Assembly (NCBI RefSeq): GCF_003464085.1
Contig: NZ_QSDR01000016.1
Span: 44,727-108,726, forward strand
Reading direction: 5' to 3'
Source: Clostridium sp. AM58-1XD
GTDB lineage: Bacteria; Bacillota; Clostridia; Lachnospirales; Lachnospiraceae
DNA length: 64,000 nucleotides
Each line of letters starts with the position of its first letter. Positions within the stretch are counted from its first letter, which is position 1. Positions 10,540-19,258 of the stretch are shown here, piece after piece. The notes below the pieces were generated by a model. The model worked only from the letters and a program-made list of their open reading frames with translations, had not been told where the DNA came from and ran no database searches. The position numbers and the translations under genes were made by a program.

Positions 10540-11040
10540 ATGGATTCCTCTTACTTATCGGTAACAGGTACGGTAACCGCCATTGAAATGATGAATACAT
10601 CTTCCAATGACTGGTGCGGCTGTTCCATGCTCATAACCATAATCTCTCCATCCCATGGCACAGCCAATCTTGTGATCGCACCTTACACTTATATTCTGGA
10701 GCAGGAACCGATCGCCGTCGGTGATACCATTACTGCCTTTTATTCTGCAACTGCTCCCATGCCTCTGATCTATCCGCCGCAGTATCGCGTCATGGCCGCT
10801 GCGAAAGATATTGCCGGCAGAAACGTCGTTCTGGATACATTTGATGCATCTCTTGTCAGCGGCAACGGTCTTTTAAAACTCACTCCTGACGCCTCGACAC
10901 GTGTGATTCTCCCAAACGGACAGCCATATTCCGGTTCTTTAGAAGGCAGAACCATGCTTGCCGTTTACGGCGCTTCCACAAGAAGCATACCGGCGATTGC
11001 CACACCTTCTATCCTTGTTGTCTTCTGCTGCCAGAAGTAA
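10540..11040 (+). CDS. Hypothetical 166-aa protein
   Basis: Starts MDSSYLSVTGTVTAIE after an AGGAGG site (CAGGAGGTTCTC). No signal peptide or clear membrane span. The N-terminal part (residues about 5-95) is rich in beta-type sequence: a NDWCGCSMLITI strand, VIAPYTYILEQEPIAVGDTI and then PLIYPPQYRVMAAAK, resembling a small OB-like or beta-barrel domain. The second half (LKLTPDASTRVILPNGQPYSG) is a separate beta-rich segment, ending in a hydrophobic VVFCCQK tail. I do not recognise a characterised family. It stands alone between two terminators, and its style resembles the DUF4397 proteins in this window only in being cysteine-containing and beta-rich. Confidence 0.75.
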   Translation: MDSSYLSVTGTVTAIEMMNTSSNDWCGCSMLITIISPSHGTANLVIAPYTYILEQEPIAVGDTITAFYSATAPMPLIYPPQYRVMAAAKDIAGRNVVLDTFDASLVSGNGLLKLTPDASTRVILPNGQPYSGSLEGRTMLAVYGASTRSIPAIATPSILVVFCCQK

Positions 11041-11150
11041 CAGGAGGCTCAATCTTTTCCCCTGATAAATACGCTCATTTTGCAGGGCTCTGCTGCCATC
11101 TCAAAGCAGCTTCCGCCCACACATAAGCACCACAGAACAGAATACAATAA

Positions 11151-11203
11151 AAAAGAAAGAAATCTTATCGTGCCATCTGGCCGGCTGTAGATTTCTTTCT
11201 TTT
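11151..11203. terminator. Bidirectional terminator
   Basis: AAAGAAAGAAATCT and AGATTTCTTTCTTT are 14-base perfect inverted arms around a GC-containing loop. A-rich on one side and T-rich on the other, it can serve both the plus-strand unknown gene and the minus-strand GGDEF gene. Confidence 0.75.
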
Positions 11204-11216
11204 CAGTTATTCAATA

Positions 11217-11750
11217 TTATTCATACCAGCAAAATTCTCTGCTGGATTTTTTTGCTGTGTACATGGCTGTGTCACTTCTCTGATAAACGGTTCTGAACTC
11301 TTCGTGACCATGTATCTGCGTGATTCCAATCGAACAGTTCGTCACACATTCCGGACAGATTTCTTCGGCTGTCTGCCTGAATCCTGCAGTCATTTTTCCA
11401 ATCATCGCTTCTATTGCTGCCATCCCGATAGTCTCTGAAATAAGAACGGCAAACTCATCCCCTCCCATGCGCCCAATCACTGCCGTTGCAGGAAATACTT
11501 CCTTTAACAGACCCGCGGTCCGCTCCAGAACAATATCACCTGTCAAATGTCCATACAGATCATTAATTCCTTTAAAGTTGTCCACATCTATCATCAAAAA
11601 ATATCCATCCTCTGTTTTTTCCAGCTTCTGACTCACATAAGACTCAAAACTCATTCTGTTGTAAAGTCCAGTCAGTAAGTCCAGCTCAGATCTTTCCTTA
11701 AAATACAGAAGCTTTTGCTGTAATTCCTTTACCTTCTCTTCCTCTGTCAT
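11217..11750 (-). CDS. Stand-alone GGDEF diguanylate cyclase
   Basis: A 177-aa protein with a short N-terminal helix (EEKVKELQQKLLYFKERS, probably coiled coil) and a complete GGDEF domain. DLLTGLYNRMSFE, the metal aspartate region LMIDVDNFKGINDLYGH and the active loop GRMGGDEFAVL are all intact, so cyclic-di-GMP synthesis is expected. The usual RxxD inhibitory site about five residues ahead of GGDEF is not seen (the segment is EVFPATAVIG), so product inhibition may be absent. There is no sensory or membrane domain. The start follows GGAGG. It is a single gene, convergent with the 166-aa unknown. Confidence 0.9.
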   Translation of the reverse strand: MTEEEKVKELQQKLLYFKERSELDLLTGLYNRMSFESYVSQKLEKTEDGYFLMIDVDNFKGINDLYGHLTGDIVLERTAGLLKEVFPATAVIGRMGGDEFAVLISETIGMAAIEAMIGKMTAGFRQTAEEICPECVTNCSIGITQIHGHEEFRTVYQRSDTAMYTAKKSSREFCWYE

Positions 11751-11881
11751 TCTTCTTCCTCCGAGCGGCAGTATCTTAATCTTTCACGGCGCATATTTGC
11801 TCTAATTATAGAGCAATTCTACCTTATTTTTATCATAAAATCAATAGTAAGTTCCCATAATAACGAACAGAGGAGAATCTT

Positions 11882-12132
11882 ATGGAACAAAAAATAAGGC
11901 ATGATGTCTATCTTGGCCATAATATCAGACGCCTGCGGCTCTCCCGTGGTCTTACCCAGGAACAGACTACTGCGCGGATGCAGATTCTGGCTGCAGCCTC
12001 AGCAGAGGAACTTATGCAAAAATCGAAGCCGGCATACAAAATATCAGCGTTGAGGAACTTCTTGCTTTAAAAGAAGTATTTCACGCTGAATTTGAGGACT
12101 TTTTTTCATCCTATCTGCCCTCCGGCTTCTGA
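11882..12132 (+). CDS. Small XRE-family HTH regulator, frameshifted
   Basis: The first frame reads MEQKIRHDVYLGHNIRRLR and LSRGLTQEQTTARMQIL, a Cro/CI helix-turn-helix. The frame breaks at GG 11989-11990. Adding one G gives GCSLSRGTYAKIEAGIQNIS and then VEELLALKEVFHAEFEDFFS, the expected third and fourth helices and tail, total 83 aa. RGTYAKIE is the recognition-helix region. Such stand-alone HTH proteins are common regulators of unknown targets. As in other genes here, the lesion is a base missing from a short G run. The start has GAGGAGAATCTT upstream. Confidence 0.8.
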
Positions 12133-12207
12133 TCCTGTTCTTTTTTACTTTTTCTGGAATTCTTTTCCTTCCCGGAGTATAATCATATTCTGTCAGGAGG
12201 ATTGATC

Positions 12208-12975
12208 ATGGAAAATTTCTTTCAATTCACAGCATGGCCGATGGTGCCGCCGCTTCCCTATTCTGCTTTTCACATGATTTTGAGCCTTTCAGGAATTATT
12301 CTGGCCATATGTTCTGCCCGTCTGCTTGCCGGATGTGCCGGAGCCGGAAAACATCCAGGCCGCGTGCTATTTATATCCGGCCTGTTCCTCTCAATTTGTG
12401 AACTGTACAAACAGGGATTTTTGTATACAATTGTCAACTCCGGCAGCTATGACTGGTGGTATTTCCCCTTCCAGCTCTGCAGCATACCGATGTATCTCTG
12501 CCTCCTTTATCCTTTTGTATCATCTGGCTCCCGTTATTCGATGATGAGTCAAAAAGTCTGCGCAACTTTTATACAGGATTTTGGACTTCTTGGCGGTTTT
12601 ATGGCTCTGGCCGACCCATCCGGCCTTATGCACCCATACTGGACTCTGACTATGCACGGCTTCCTGTGGCATTTTATTCTTATTTTTATTGGCTTCTACT
12701 GTTGCTTCAGCAAGATCAGCGACCTTTCCTCAGGAAGCTTTTCCCGTGTGCTTCCTCTCTTTTTTCTGTGCTGTATCATCGCTACCGTGATCAATGTAGC
12801 TGCAGGACCTGACGGCAATGCCGATATGTTTTATATTACGCCCTATTATCCTTCGCTTCAGAGAGTATTTCATACAATTGCTCTATTCGCAGGAATTATT
12901 CCTGGAAATATCGTTTATCTGTTCTGCGTATGCCTTGGGGCCGGCCTGATCCACGAGGCTGCAGGCGTCTCATAA
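12208..12975 (+). CDS. YwaF/TMEM164-family integral membrane protein
   Basis: About 255 aa with seven predicted hydrophobic spans, matching the TIGR02206/YwaF family. The signature WYFPFQLCSIPMYLCLLYPF lies near residues 85-105, and HGFLWHFILI and the FYITPYYPSLQRVFHT segment follow. The start is ATG at 12208 seven bases after AGGAGG; a TTG two codons earlier is less likely. Function is not established in bacteria (eukaryotic TMEM164 homologues are acyltransferase-like). It stands alone ahead of tRNA-Val. Confidence 0.75.
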   Translation: MENFFQFTAWPMVPPLPYSAFHMILSLSGIILAICSARLLAGCAGAGKHPGRVLFISGLFLSICELYKQGFLYTIVNSGSYDWWYFPFQLCSIPMYLCLLYPFVSSGSRYSMMSQKVCATFIQDFGLLGGFMALADPSGLMHPYWTLTMHGFLWHFILIFIGFYCCFSKISDLSSGSFSRVLPLFFLCCIIATVINVAAGPDGNADMFYITPYYPSLQRVFHTIALFAGIIPGNIVYLFCVCLGAGLIHEAAGVS

Positions 12976-13013
12976 CCCTATCAGAAAATAATTAGAATGC
13001 TGCTATTTATTTG

Positions 13014-13042
13014 TTGTAAATATGCCGCTCATCATTTATAAT
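13014..13042 (+). promoter_or_regulatory. Promoter of tRNA-Val(GAC)
   Basis: TTGTAA, a 17-base spacer and TATAAT end 8 bases before the tRNA begins. Confidence 0.6.
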
Positions 13043-13050
13043 AATCTTAT

Positions 13051-13123
13051 GGAGACATAGCTCAGCTGGGAGAGCATCTGCTTGACGTGTAGAGGGTCGC
13101 AGGTTCGAGTCCTGTTGTCTCCA
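13051..13123 (+). tRNA. tRNA-Val (anticodon GAC)
   Basis: Folds as a canonical cloverleaf: acceptor GGAGACA/TGTCTCC, D arm GCTCAGCTGGGAGAGC, anticodon stem TCTGC/GTAGA with loop TTGACGT, and T arm GCAGG TTCGAGT CCTGT. The discriminator is A and CCA is not encoded. A T run follows directly. Confidence 0.95.
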
Positions 13124-13184
13124 TTTTTTTATACTATCCAGCCACTATGTATGGAAAAAAGTCAAAAGAAGAGAGGTAATGGGC

Positions 13185-13940
13185 ATGATCAGCTACAAGA
13201 ATTTGTATGACAACGGCAACATGAAATTAATTTCAGAACGGGGATGTGTGAAGGTCTTTGAACACCAGAGGGATTTAAGTGTTACTCCAGCTTCCGCTGT
13301 GACCGCTTACTATGCAGCTGAAATGAACGTTCGGAAACGTCAGGTTTTAATCGAATTGGACGGAAATGCTTTTACTGTTCAGGCAGGTGCTATGCAGTGG
13401 ATGGCAGGTGCCGTAAAGATGACTTCAGGCATCAAGGGTGTAGGCGACTTTTTTGGAAAGGCCATCGCCTCTAAGGTTACAAAAGAATCGTCTGCAAAGC
13501 CGGAGTATACAGGAAACGGCCTTGTGATGCTGGAGCCTACATATAAGCATATTATTTTGGAAGATGTTTCAGAATGGGGAAGCATGGTTCTGGAAGATGG
13601 CCTGTTTCTGGCATGTGATTCCAAAATCAAGCAAAACGTTGTTGCCAGATCGTCCCTTTCCTCTGCAGTTGCCGGTAAAGAAGGTCTCTTTAATCTCTGT
13701 CTTACAGGCAGCGGCATCGCTGTTTTGGAAAGCCCGGTTCCGTACGACGAATTAATTGAATTTACTTTAAAAGATGACGAAGTAAAGATCGACGGAAATA
13801 TGGCAATCGCATGGTCCAATACCCTGAAATTTACGGTGGAGCGCTCTTCCAAATCCCTGGTTGGCTCCGCTGTATCCGGTGAAGGACTTGTAAACGTATA
13901 CCGCGGCTCCGGTAAGATCCTTATGGCTCCGACTGAATAA
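13185..13940 (+). CDS. AIM24-family protein
   Basis: About 251 aa. The domain is the AIM24/TIM-beta-helix-like jelly roll: AEMNVRKRQVLIELDGNAFT, the GAMQWMAGAVKM strand, then GNGLVMLEPTYKHIILEDV and a C-terminal GEGLVNVYRGSGKILMAPT repeat of the pseudo-repeat fold. The start at 13185 gives better spacing from AGAGG than the ATG six bases earlier. Family function is not established; bacterial members are cytosolic. No operon partners. Confidence 0.85.
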   Translation: MISYKNLYDNGNMKLISERGCVKVFEHQRDLSVTPASAVTAYYAAEMNVRKRQVLIELDGNAFTVQAGAMQWMAGAVKMTSGIKGVGDFFGKAIASKVTKESSAKPEYTGNGLVMLEPTYKHIILEDVSEWGSMVLEDGLFLACDSKIKQNVVARSSLSSAVAGKEGLFNLCLTGSGIAVLESPVPYDELIEFTLKDDEVKIDGNMAIAWSNTLKFTVERSSKSLVGSAVSGEGLVNVYRGSGKILMAPTE

Positions 13941-14000
13941 AAAGCTGCATTCCTCACGGGAAAATGATTCTGCAAAGAAGCACGTGAGAACCCATGAAAG

Positions 14001-14126
14001 TAAGAGTACTGCAAAAGCACAAAAGCAATGCCCCCAATACCGGATCCGGCACCAGGCAGCAGCCTTGGAACACAATCCGGCATTGAGAGCATATGTGATT
14101 TTGTCTTTGCAGTACTCTTATTTTTT
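14001..14126 (+). repeat. Long-loop inverted repeat with U tract
   Basis: TAAGAGTACTGCAAA (14001-14015) is exactly repeated as its complement (14106-14120) around about 90 bases, then TTTTTT follows. It might terminate the AIM24 gene or be a small structured RNA; the loop shows no clear gene. Confidence 0.5.
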
Positions 14127-14195
14127 ACATAATCTTATTTTTACGTAATCTCATCTTTTAGTGAACAGCAGGCCCGGCACAGACAAGCAGCCGGA

Positions 14196-17100
14196 TCATT
14201 GAATCCATGACCCGTCCTCCCCTGTCATATAGCCGTCCGGCGTCCGTTCCCCCGCATACATTTTTCCTTTCTCACCATCGGAAACGGTATGAAAATAATA
14301 CCACTTTCCATCGATCTGCCTCCAGCCGGAAGCCATGGCGCCGCCTTCATCTAAGTAAAACCATTTCTGATAGGATGGATCATAGAGCCAGCCCGTTTCC
14401 ATTTTTCCATATGTTCCTGTATCCTGGCTCAGATAATACCAGACTTCTCCCTGGTTAAACCAGCCGGATTCCACAAAGGTATCTTCTTTGAAATAATACC
14501 ATACCCCGCCTATTTTCTCCCAGGAAGACCGGGCATATGTTCCGTCATTTTTCATAAAGCGCCATCCGCTGTCTCTCTGTTCCCAAGAACCGTGAACCGT
14601 GTCTTCTCTCATCATCTGGTTCGTAACTTTCCCGGACTCTCTGTCGTCATCTCCTGAGCCAGTTCTTCCTCTTACCGTTATCCGGCAGACCGCCTGTCCG
14701 TCTCCTGCTTTCGCCGTTACATCAGCCTTACCTGGTTTTAATGCGAGTACCCGACCGCTTTTATCAACTGAAACGATGTCCGGCCTGTCTGAAGAATACA
14801 TGATGGTCAGTTCTTCCTCTGCCTCCACCGTCGCTTCCAGTCTCTGCATCTCTCCCACATTCATGGTCAGACTTTCCGGTCTGATCTGTACCTTTGCCGG
14901 GACAGACTCGGTAATTTCGATCCGGCAGGAAGCCTTCAGACCAACATCGGCCATGCTGACTGCCGTTACCGTCACTTCTCCGGGTGCTTTTGCCGCAAGT
15001 ACAGTAAATTCTTCTCCGCTTTCAGAAAGCTTCCTTTCCTCCTCCACACTGCCGATATCTCCTGTAATCTCCCAATAAATCTGCGGGCTCCCCGGGTTAA
15101 AATAATCGCTGTCCGAATACAGTGCGGCAGAAAGATTTAGTGGTATCTTCTGTCCTTTTTTGAGTTTTAAGGAAATCGTCCCGCCAGTAATCACATCTTC
15201 CTGCGAAATGAGATTTACTCCCCTTGGATAATTAATCAGCTGATTGCCATACCGTAAATAACTGGCTTCCAGCGCGCCTGCCGCCGCAAATGCCCAACAC
15301 AGATAACTATTTCCCTGATGCTTCGCCTTTGTGATCAGGTTGTAATCCCTGGAATTATATTTCTCGGGGAAGTTCAGGTTGAGGGAAGCCGTATCAATCT
15401 CATCGGCATTTTCAAAACTCACGATACCCTCGTCCTCAGTTCGTATTCTCAACATGTTCAAAGAAGCTTTCATCTCTGCTTCTTCTTTTTCGGCCAGCCT
15501 CGTTTCTTCCCTGTCATCCTCCAGAATCATTTCATCCGAACCAATCTTATCCCCCGCCTCAGAGGCAGTGCCTTTGCGATTGGACCATCGTCACTTTCAT
15601 ATTCTGCTTCTGAATCCGTACTCGTTTTCATTTTCTCCGGTTCCGGTCGCTGATGTTCCATTTTTATTCCGGTTTCCGACGGTGTAGCCTTTGTCTCATT
15701 AACTGCACTGCTGTTTCCGGTACCGGAAGCAGCCCCTGCTTCCGACGGTGTAGACGTATTAGCTTTTTCAACATACTCTGATTTTGTAGCTGTGTCCGGC
15801 TGCGCCTCCGGATGAGGTACGGTAGAAGTGTCATATCCTTCCGCCTTTTCTTTATTATCCAATATCGTAATCTCACTTTTTAGCGGAGAATATGTATAGG
15901 CATAAATGCAGGGGTATTCTCCCACAGCCGACGCATCCCATCCTTGCTCCTCTTCGTCCCAGCTGTCATAATAAAACGATTTTCCAGGAATTGCTTTCGT
16001 TCCATTAATCCACCCCTCCCGGTCGTGGCATGAATAAAAGATTAAATCTCTGCTATCATCGGAAGAGATGGCTACATGAACTTCAAAATCAGTGTCCGCC
16101 GGAATCATAATTCCGTCCTCCAGCCTCATCGTATAAAATCCCGGATATTTCAGATAACCTGACTTGATCTTCTGAACCGCCCCGTCTCCTATACGAACTC
16201 CAATCTCATAAGATACATCATTGTGCGGTTCAGCAAAGCCTACCGCCCTTAGGACTTCACCCGTTCCTTCGTTACGAAAAACCTGAACTCCTCTCAGAAA
16301 ACCGCTGTTTTGATATGCTCCATTGTCAATTCCTCCTGCCGAATTGCTGTACAGATGGTTATAATTATCCCTGCTCTCGCTTGGTGCGAACGCTGACGGC
16401 ACCTTATCCGCACCGCCAAAATCAGCCGATTCATAGGAAACGTAATAGTATTCCGGGTACATTTCAGCGTCGGCTCCCTCACCTTCAGCTCCATAGGAGT
16501 CACGGCAAATCCATGCGCCGTCGTGTTCCGGCATGGTTTCATCAATCAGACTGATGACCGGTTCATCCATTCCGGAATCGATATCCCAGTCCCGCTTTGT
16601 AACACGGAAGTTTTCCCTCTTTACCGTGTCGTCCCAGCCTACAATCAGCACTGCATGGCCGCCCATTTTATCATATTCCCAGTCCTCCGGCGCATAGAAG
16701 TATCTGTAATCCCATTGTGGATATCCATCGCCTGGATTCTTATCTCTATAATTATAGCTGGTGGTCATCCCTGTATCAATGGCGCCATATGTCATAATCG
16801 CATTCTTCCAGTGCTCCATATAGCTGCCTGTACTGTTATGGCTCGGCACCATAATTACATTCTGTTCATGAAATTCCGGCTCCGCCTTTTTGTAATGAAT
16901 ATATTCACTGGGCGTTTCCTTAAAATCACCTTTCTGATAATAAGGCATGACTGATTCATTCACTGGTCCCTGCCAGTGGGCAAGATAGTGAATGATATGA
17001 ACGGGGGAACCACCTTTATTCTTCTCCTCTGCATTTTGGACATTGTAAAACCGGAACGGTGATTCCGGATCAAATATGGCCCCTGCAATATGCGCCTCTG

Positions 17101-17653
17101 AATAATCCGGCGCCTTTTTTCTGTCAGCCTGTCTGGATATCCTCAAGGTGTAAGAAGACGCTTCGATCCCTTCCTGAGGGACAATGCGCAGCGTGTAGGT
17201 TCCCGCTTCCAGGCCAGCCGGTTCCAGTAACTGGCTGTCTGGCCTTCTGGAGGCTCCAATTACACTGCCCTTTGAGATCAGTTCCAGACCGCAGGGATAC
17301 TCCGACTGCAGCAGTACCGTTAAATCCGTCTCTTCCTCCAGGTGGAAGGAATAACTGTCCACATCATCCGGCGAAGAGATTGCGGCCTCAATCTGGCTTG
17401 GAAATGATAGGATAACTTCCCCATCGCCCTCCAGTTCTTCCCATCGATCCCTCGTATCAGACTTAACTTCTGGAATATCTCCGTCTATATCCCCTTCCAT
17501 TTTTTCTGCAAAGCTGGGATAAGCATAAGCCGGAATCGGCTCAAATACCAAAATTCCGTTCAGACTCAGCATAACCGTTACGAGAATTCCCGCCGTATAC
17601 GCTCTGCACTTTTTCCTGATCATTCCTGATCGGTCTCTCAATCTCTCTTTCAT
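14196..17653 (-). CDS. Large secreted papain-like (C1) protease with permuted halves and cell-wall repeats, frameshifted
   Basis: Two frames, 17653-15527 and 15530-14196, overlap only as ATGA. Restoring one A in the run at 15573-15575 fuses them as IAKGTASEAGDK and gives 1152 aa. Order: signal peptide (residues about 18-43); PPC-like beta domain (75-175); the His half of a C1 peptidase with GGHAVLIVGW (His about 333) and WICRDSYG, where Asp about 385 stands at the usual Asn; a lectin-like beta domain (about 430-620); a Thr/Ser/Pro/Glu linker (TPSE repeats); then KYNSRDYNLITKAKHQG and LCWAFAAAGALEAS (Cys about 786), the half that is normally N-terminal; a Big2-like Ig domain; and cell-wall-binding repeats (GWFNQGEVWYYLSQD type). 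The catalytic parts are thus inverted in order. The ATGA overlap leaves a split two-protein version possible. Confidence 0.8.
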
Positions 17654-17810
17654 CTCTCCGACTCCCTGCTTCTATGAATCTGTATACATCCATATCTGTT
17701 TCAAAACACATTAAAATGACCTTATCACCAATTATATCACAGAAACGGATTCTAATGAAATAAAAAGCAGAAACTACGCAGGGGTAAGAACAAGGTTTTT
17801 CCTATGGAAC

Positions 17811-17850
17811 AAAAAATCACGTAAACTCAATAGTTTACGTGATTTTTAAT
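17811..17850. terminator. Bidirectional terminator
   Basis: AAAAATCACGTAAAC and GTTTACGTGATTTTT form a 15-bp perfect stem with loop TCAATA, downstream of tRNA-Thr on the minus strand. Confidence 0.85.
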
Positions 17851-17863
17851 ACTTATCTGTTAA

Positions 17864-17936
17864 AGCTGCTGACGGGAATCGGACCCGTGACCTCCGCACT
17901 ACCAATGCGACGCTCTACCGACTGAGCCACAGCAGC
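17864..17936 (-). tRNA. tRNA-Thr (anticodon GGT)
   Basis: Minus-strand cloverleaf: acceptor GCTGCTG/CAGCAGC, D arm GCTCAGTCGGTAGAGC, anticodon stem TCGCA/TGCGG with loop TTGGTAG, T arm ACGGG TCCGATT CCCGT. Discriminator T, CCA not encoded. The rest of the 17654-18123 gap holds its promoter and terminator and no protein gene. Confidence 0.95.
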
Positions 17937-17966
17937 TTGTTTGCTTGTGTTCCACAAACCTTGGAT

Positions 17967-17995
17967 ATATTATCATGAAAAGCTGTGTTTGTCAA
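17967..17995 (-). promoter_or_regulatory. Promoter of tRNA-Thr
   Basis: TTGACA (17995-17990), a 17-base spacer and TAATAT (17972-17967) on the minus strand, about 30 bases before the tRNA. Confidence 0.65.
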
Positions 17996-18123
17996 CTGGA
18001 AATACAATTTTCCACTGGTTTTTACAGAGGGGTCTACAACGAAAAGACGGGAACCGGCTTGACCTTACGGCCAAGCCGCAGATAACGTTCCACACCTATT
18101 CCCGTCACATTATTATTTTTAAT

Positions 18124-19239
18124 TTACAGCAGATTTTCAGGGTTTAATGCCTGAAGGCTGTCCGGTACAAACCGTCCGTCTTTGCGGATCAGTACGCCGT
18201 CAAACCAGATTTCTCCGCCGCCCCACTCTGGTGTCTGAATGGAAATCAGATCCCAGTGTACGGATGAATGATTCCCATTCGTCGTATTATCATAGGAATT
18301 ACCAGGTGTCAGATGGAAACTTCCCGCTATTTTCTCATCGAAGAGAATGTCCAGAATCGGTTCTTTAATGACCGGATTGACTCCGAGAGCGAACTCTCCT
18401 ATGTAGCGGGCTCCTTCATCGATATCGAAAATCTGGTTCATCCTGTCCGTATGGTCAGAAACAGCATCTACAATCTTACCGTCCCTAAATGTCAATGTCA
18501 CATCATGGAATGTCACCCCATCACAGATGGACGGCACATTATAATAAATCACTCCATTAACCGAATCCTTCACAGGAGCCGTATAGATTTCTCCGTCCGG
18601 AATATTGCGGTTTCCGCTCATGGGACTCGAACCGATTCCTTTTATGGAAAATGTGATATCTGTTTTCGGTCCTGTAATATGAACCATATCCGTCCGGTTC
18701 ATCAGCTCGGCAAGAGGCTCCATCGCTTTTGCCATCTGATCATAGTCCAGAAGACATGCCGCAAAATAGAAATCTTCATATTCTTCCGTACTCATGCCGG
18801 CCAGCTGTGCCATAGCGTCATTTGGATAGCGCATAACAGACCACTTTGTGTGATTGCAGCGCTGGCTCAGATGAATCGGTCCCCAGTACTCTTTCCTGTA
18901 AATTCCCATCTTATCATCGGGAACCTTATTCCAAACACTGATATTTTCCGTCGCACGGATATCAATATAAGCATCCATGTCTTTCATTCTGGCAAGCTCG
19001 TAAGAGGCTACGTCTCTCATATGCTGTTCGCTTGCCCCCGCAATCATGGCCCCTTCCAGCACATAATCAAACTCGTGAAAAAACGGCTCGCCTCCGGCTT
19101 TATACGCTTCTTCAATCAAAGCTTTAGCCAATGGCCGTTCATGGCCGTGAAGTTCAATCAGAATTTTCTCGCCCTTCTGAAGGTATACGGCGTGCTGAAT
19201 CAAAAACCTGGCAAACTTTCGGATTCTGGGATCTTCCAT
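18124..19239 (-). CDS. M29-family aminopeptidase
   Basis: A 371-aa metallopeptidase of the thermophilic aminopeptidase (AmpS/M29) family, which removes N-terminal residues from peptides. Seen features: IRATENISVWNKVPDDKM, then FRDGKIVDAVSD, the HFGLG-type EFALGVNPVIKEPILDILFDEKIAGSFH region and NHSSVHWDLI, where the metal ligands His and Asp lie. It starts after AAGGAGG. It follows the symporter gene by 19 bases and is probably cotranscribed with it, suggesting peptide or amino-acid uptake and breakdown, with the divergent M24 peptidase across the intergenic region. Confidence 0.9.
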   Translation of the reverse strand: MEDPRIRKFARFLIQHAVYLQKGEKILIELHGHERPLAKALIEEAYKAGGEPFFHEFDYVLEGAMIAGASEQHMRDVASYELARMKDMDAYIDIRATENISVWNKVPDDKMGIYRKEYWGPIHLSQRCNHTKWSVMRYPNDAMAQLAGMSTEEYEDFYFAACLLDYDQMAKAMEPLAELMNRTDMVHITGPKTDITFSIKGIGSSPMSGNRNIPDGEIYTAPVKDSVNGVIYYNVPSICDGVTFHDVTLTFRDGKIVDAVSDHTDRMNQIFDIDEGARYIGEFALGVNPVIKEPILDILFDEKIAGSFHLTPGNSYDNTTNGNHSSVHWDLISIQTPEWGGGEIWFDGVLIRKDGRFVPDSLQALNPENLL

Positions 19240-19258
19240 TTCTTTTCCTCCTTAATCC

